A DNA stretch of 64,000 bases, from NCBI GenBank assembly GCA_963711005.1, contig CAVQCJ010000004.1, forward strand, positions 558,001-622,000, given 5' to 3'. The notes beneath the pieces are model-generated. The model was given only the letters and a program-made list of their open reading frames with translations, had not been told where the DNA came from and made no database searches. Each line of letters starts with the position of its first letter. The first letter of the stretch is position 1. The DNA comes from CAVQCJ01 sp963711005 (GTDB lineage: Bacteria > Actinomycetota > Actinomycetes > Prado026). A program made the translations under genes and the position numbers. Positions 62,909 through 64,000 of this stretch are shown here, one piece after another.

Positions 62909-64000
62909 TCAGCCGCGCAGCCGCAGTCCGCGCGGCGTGGCGTGGAAGCCCGCCGCGGCCAGCGCTACCGCGAGCGGCGAGTCGAGCACCGAGCCGCCGT
63001 CCGCCCGCTCGACCTGCAGCCGGCCCAGCTGCCCGGCGTGGATGGCCAGCGCCAGGGCGTCGGCAGCCGGCTGCAGCGTGCCTGGGTCGTCCGTGAAGGA
63101 CAGCAGCGTCCGGCCGCCCCGTTCGACGTAGACCGCGAGCTCGCCGTCGACCAGCACGACGAGAGCACCCGCCTTGCGCCCCGGGCGGTGCCCGGCCGCC
63201 GAGGCGCCGCCGTCCACCGCCGCGCTCGGGCGGTCCGGCCAGGGCAGCGCGGCGCCGAACGGGTTGGCCGGGTCGGTCGCTGCCAGCACGAGCGCCGGAG
63301 TGGGCTCACGACGGTCCGAGACGGTGGCCCGCAGGCGGTCGACCGCCCCGGGCGCGGCGAACTGGGCGGCGCCCAGCCCCTCGACGACGTACCCGCGCCG
63401 GCAGCGCCCGGTGTCCTCGAAGGCGGACAGCACGCGGTAGGCGGCGGCGAAGCCCCCGTCCACGCGTTCGGCGACGACCGCGCCCCGGGTGACGACGCCG
63501 TGCCGGTCGAGCAGCGTCTCCGCGATCGCGGCGGCGCGGACGGTCGGGTCCGGCTCGGGGGCCGGGAGCAGGCTCCACCGGCCGGCCATGGCCGGCGGAC
63601 CGCTGCGCGAGGGCAGTCGCGGCCGGCCGAGCCGGGCGTACCGGCCACGCGGAGCGGTGCGTCTGGCCCGGTGCGCGCCCGACCCTCGGGTCAACGCCCG
63701 GAGCGGCGCGAGCGTGTCGTTCGTGAGCCGTCCGGCCCAGACCAGCTCCCAGAGCGCCGCCTCGAGGACGGAGTCGTCCACCACCGTGGACGTCGTCTGC
63801 GCCACCCGGTCGGACAGCGACCGGAAGAAGAGCGCGGCGTCGCCGGCGAGCGCTGCCAGGATCCCGTCCTGCAGGTCGGACGGGACGAACGCGTCGTCGA
63901 CGGGCAGCGTGGTCGGCGCGGTGTCCGCCGGGTGCAGCGACACCCACCCGTCGTCGCCGGGCAACGAGCCGTGCCCCGCCCAGACGACCTCGCCGGCCGC
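62909..64000 (-). CDS. lhr: Lhr-type ATP-dependent helicase, C-terminal part (5' end outside window)
   Basis: About 363 C-terminal residues are in the window; the frame is open at the edge (AGEVVWAGHGSLPGDDGWVS). This is the C-terminal region of the ~1500-residue Lhr helicase, with VVTRGAVVAERVDGGFAAAY and YVVEGLGAAQFAAPGAVDRL as typical blocks. Lhr is a superfamily 2 3'-5' helicase induced by DNA damage in mycobacteria. The motor domains lie upstream of the window. Followed by nei, a pairing seen in other actinobacteria. Confidence 0.9.
   Translation of the reverse strand, partial: AAGEVVWAGHGSLPGDDGWVSLHPADTAPTTLPVDDAFVPSDLQDGILAALAGDAALFFRSLSDRVAQTTSTVVDDSVLEAALWELVWAGRLTNDTLAPLRALTRGSGAHRARRTAPRGRYARLGRPRLPSRSGPPAMAGRWSLLPAPEPDPTVRAAAIAETLLDRHGVVTRGAVVAERVDGGFAAAYRVLSAFEDTGRCRRGYVVEGLGAAQFAAPGAVDRLRATVSDRREPTPALVLAATDPANPFGAALPWPDRPSAAVDGGASAAGHRPGRKAGALVVLVDGELAVYVERGGRTLLSFTDDPGTLQPAADALALAIHAGQLGRLQVERADGGSVLDSPLAVALAAAGFHATPRGLRLRG

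Noticed and set aside
1..64000. tRNA, rRNA, riboswitch, insertion sequence or prophage genes
   Set aside because: None could be recognised by reading both strands; faint tRNA-like folds were not convincing.

Overview
The window is chromosomal DNA of a very GC-rich actinomycete. The evidence is the strong G/C preference at third codon positions, frequent GTG starts, many 4-base ATGA/GTGA gene overlaps, and the typical actinobacterial order dxr-rip1-ispG-GNAT-proS, rimP-nusA-ylxR-infB-ylxP-rbfA-truB-ribF-rpsO-pnp-M16-dapB, then thyX-dapA-rnj-ftsK, and rimO-pgsA-cinA-clgR. I cannot name the genus from sequence alone.

Layout. 1-2.5 kb: a truncated PucR-type regulator and an aldehyde dehydrogenase. 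2.6-9.8 kb: non-mevalonate isoprenoid genes dxr and ispG flanking the Rip1-type site-2 protease, then a GNAT protein, proS and a HAD hydrolase. 9.8-11.2 kb: the remnant of an M15 peptidase gene, then a minus-strand lipoprotein/DUF4439 pair. 11.2-23.8 kb: a translation and RNA-metabolism block ending in an M16 peptidase and dapB. 50.5-64 kb: thyX, dapA, rnj, ftsK, a RodZ-like protein, rimO, pgsA, cinA, clgR, a TetR regulator, a Nei-type glycosylase and the end of an lhr helicase gene.

Between dapB and thyX, usually close neighbours, sits an accessory region of about 26 kb (24.4-50.3 kb). Most of it is an aromatic-degradation gene set. It encodes two tandem extradiol (catechol 2,3-dioxygenase type) enzymes, a semialdehyde dehydrogenase, a 4-oxalocrotonate tautomerase homologue, three hydratase/decarboxylase paralogues, 4-hydroxy-2-oxovalerate aldolase and acylating acetaldehyde dehydrogenase, that is, a full meta-cleavage route to pyruvate and acetyl-CoA. 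Upstream steps are represented by a Rieske ring hydroxylase and a phthalate-dioxygenase-type reductase. Next to the Rieske gene lie two genes that together make a split PEP-synthase-like phosphotransferase (ATP-binding half and phosphohistidine half), the architecture of phenylphosphate synthase and of the CreH/CreI cresol-phosphorylating enzymes. A histidine phosphatase is embedded in the ring-cleavage operon. My main hypothesis is an aerobic 'phosphorylate, hydroxylate, dephosphorylate, then meta-cleave' pathway for a phenolic compound. Two IclR regulators are present, and the divergent promoters share 17-bp GTTCC-N7-GGAAC-like sites in two sequence classes.

The sequence carries about 22 apparent single-base insertions that break otherwise conserved, mostly essential genes (proS, nusA, pnp, dapB, thyX, dapA, rnj, ftsK and others). 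They all run in the same direction and are densest at 49.6-55.8 kb. I treat them as consensus errors and annotate each gene over its full span. No tRNA, rRNA, CRISPR array, insertion sequence or prophage gene was recognised.
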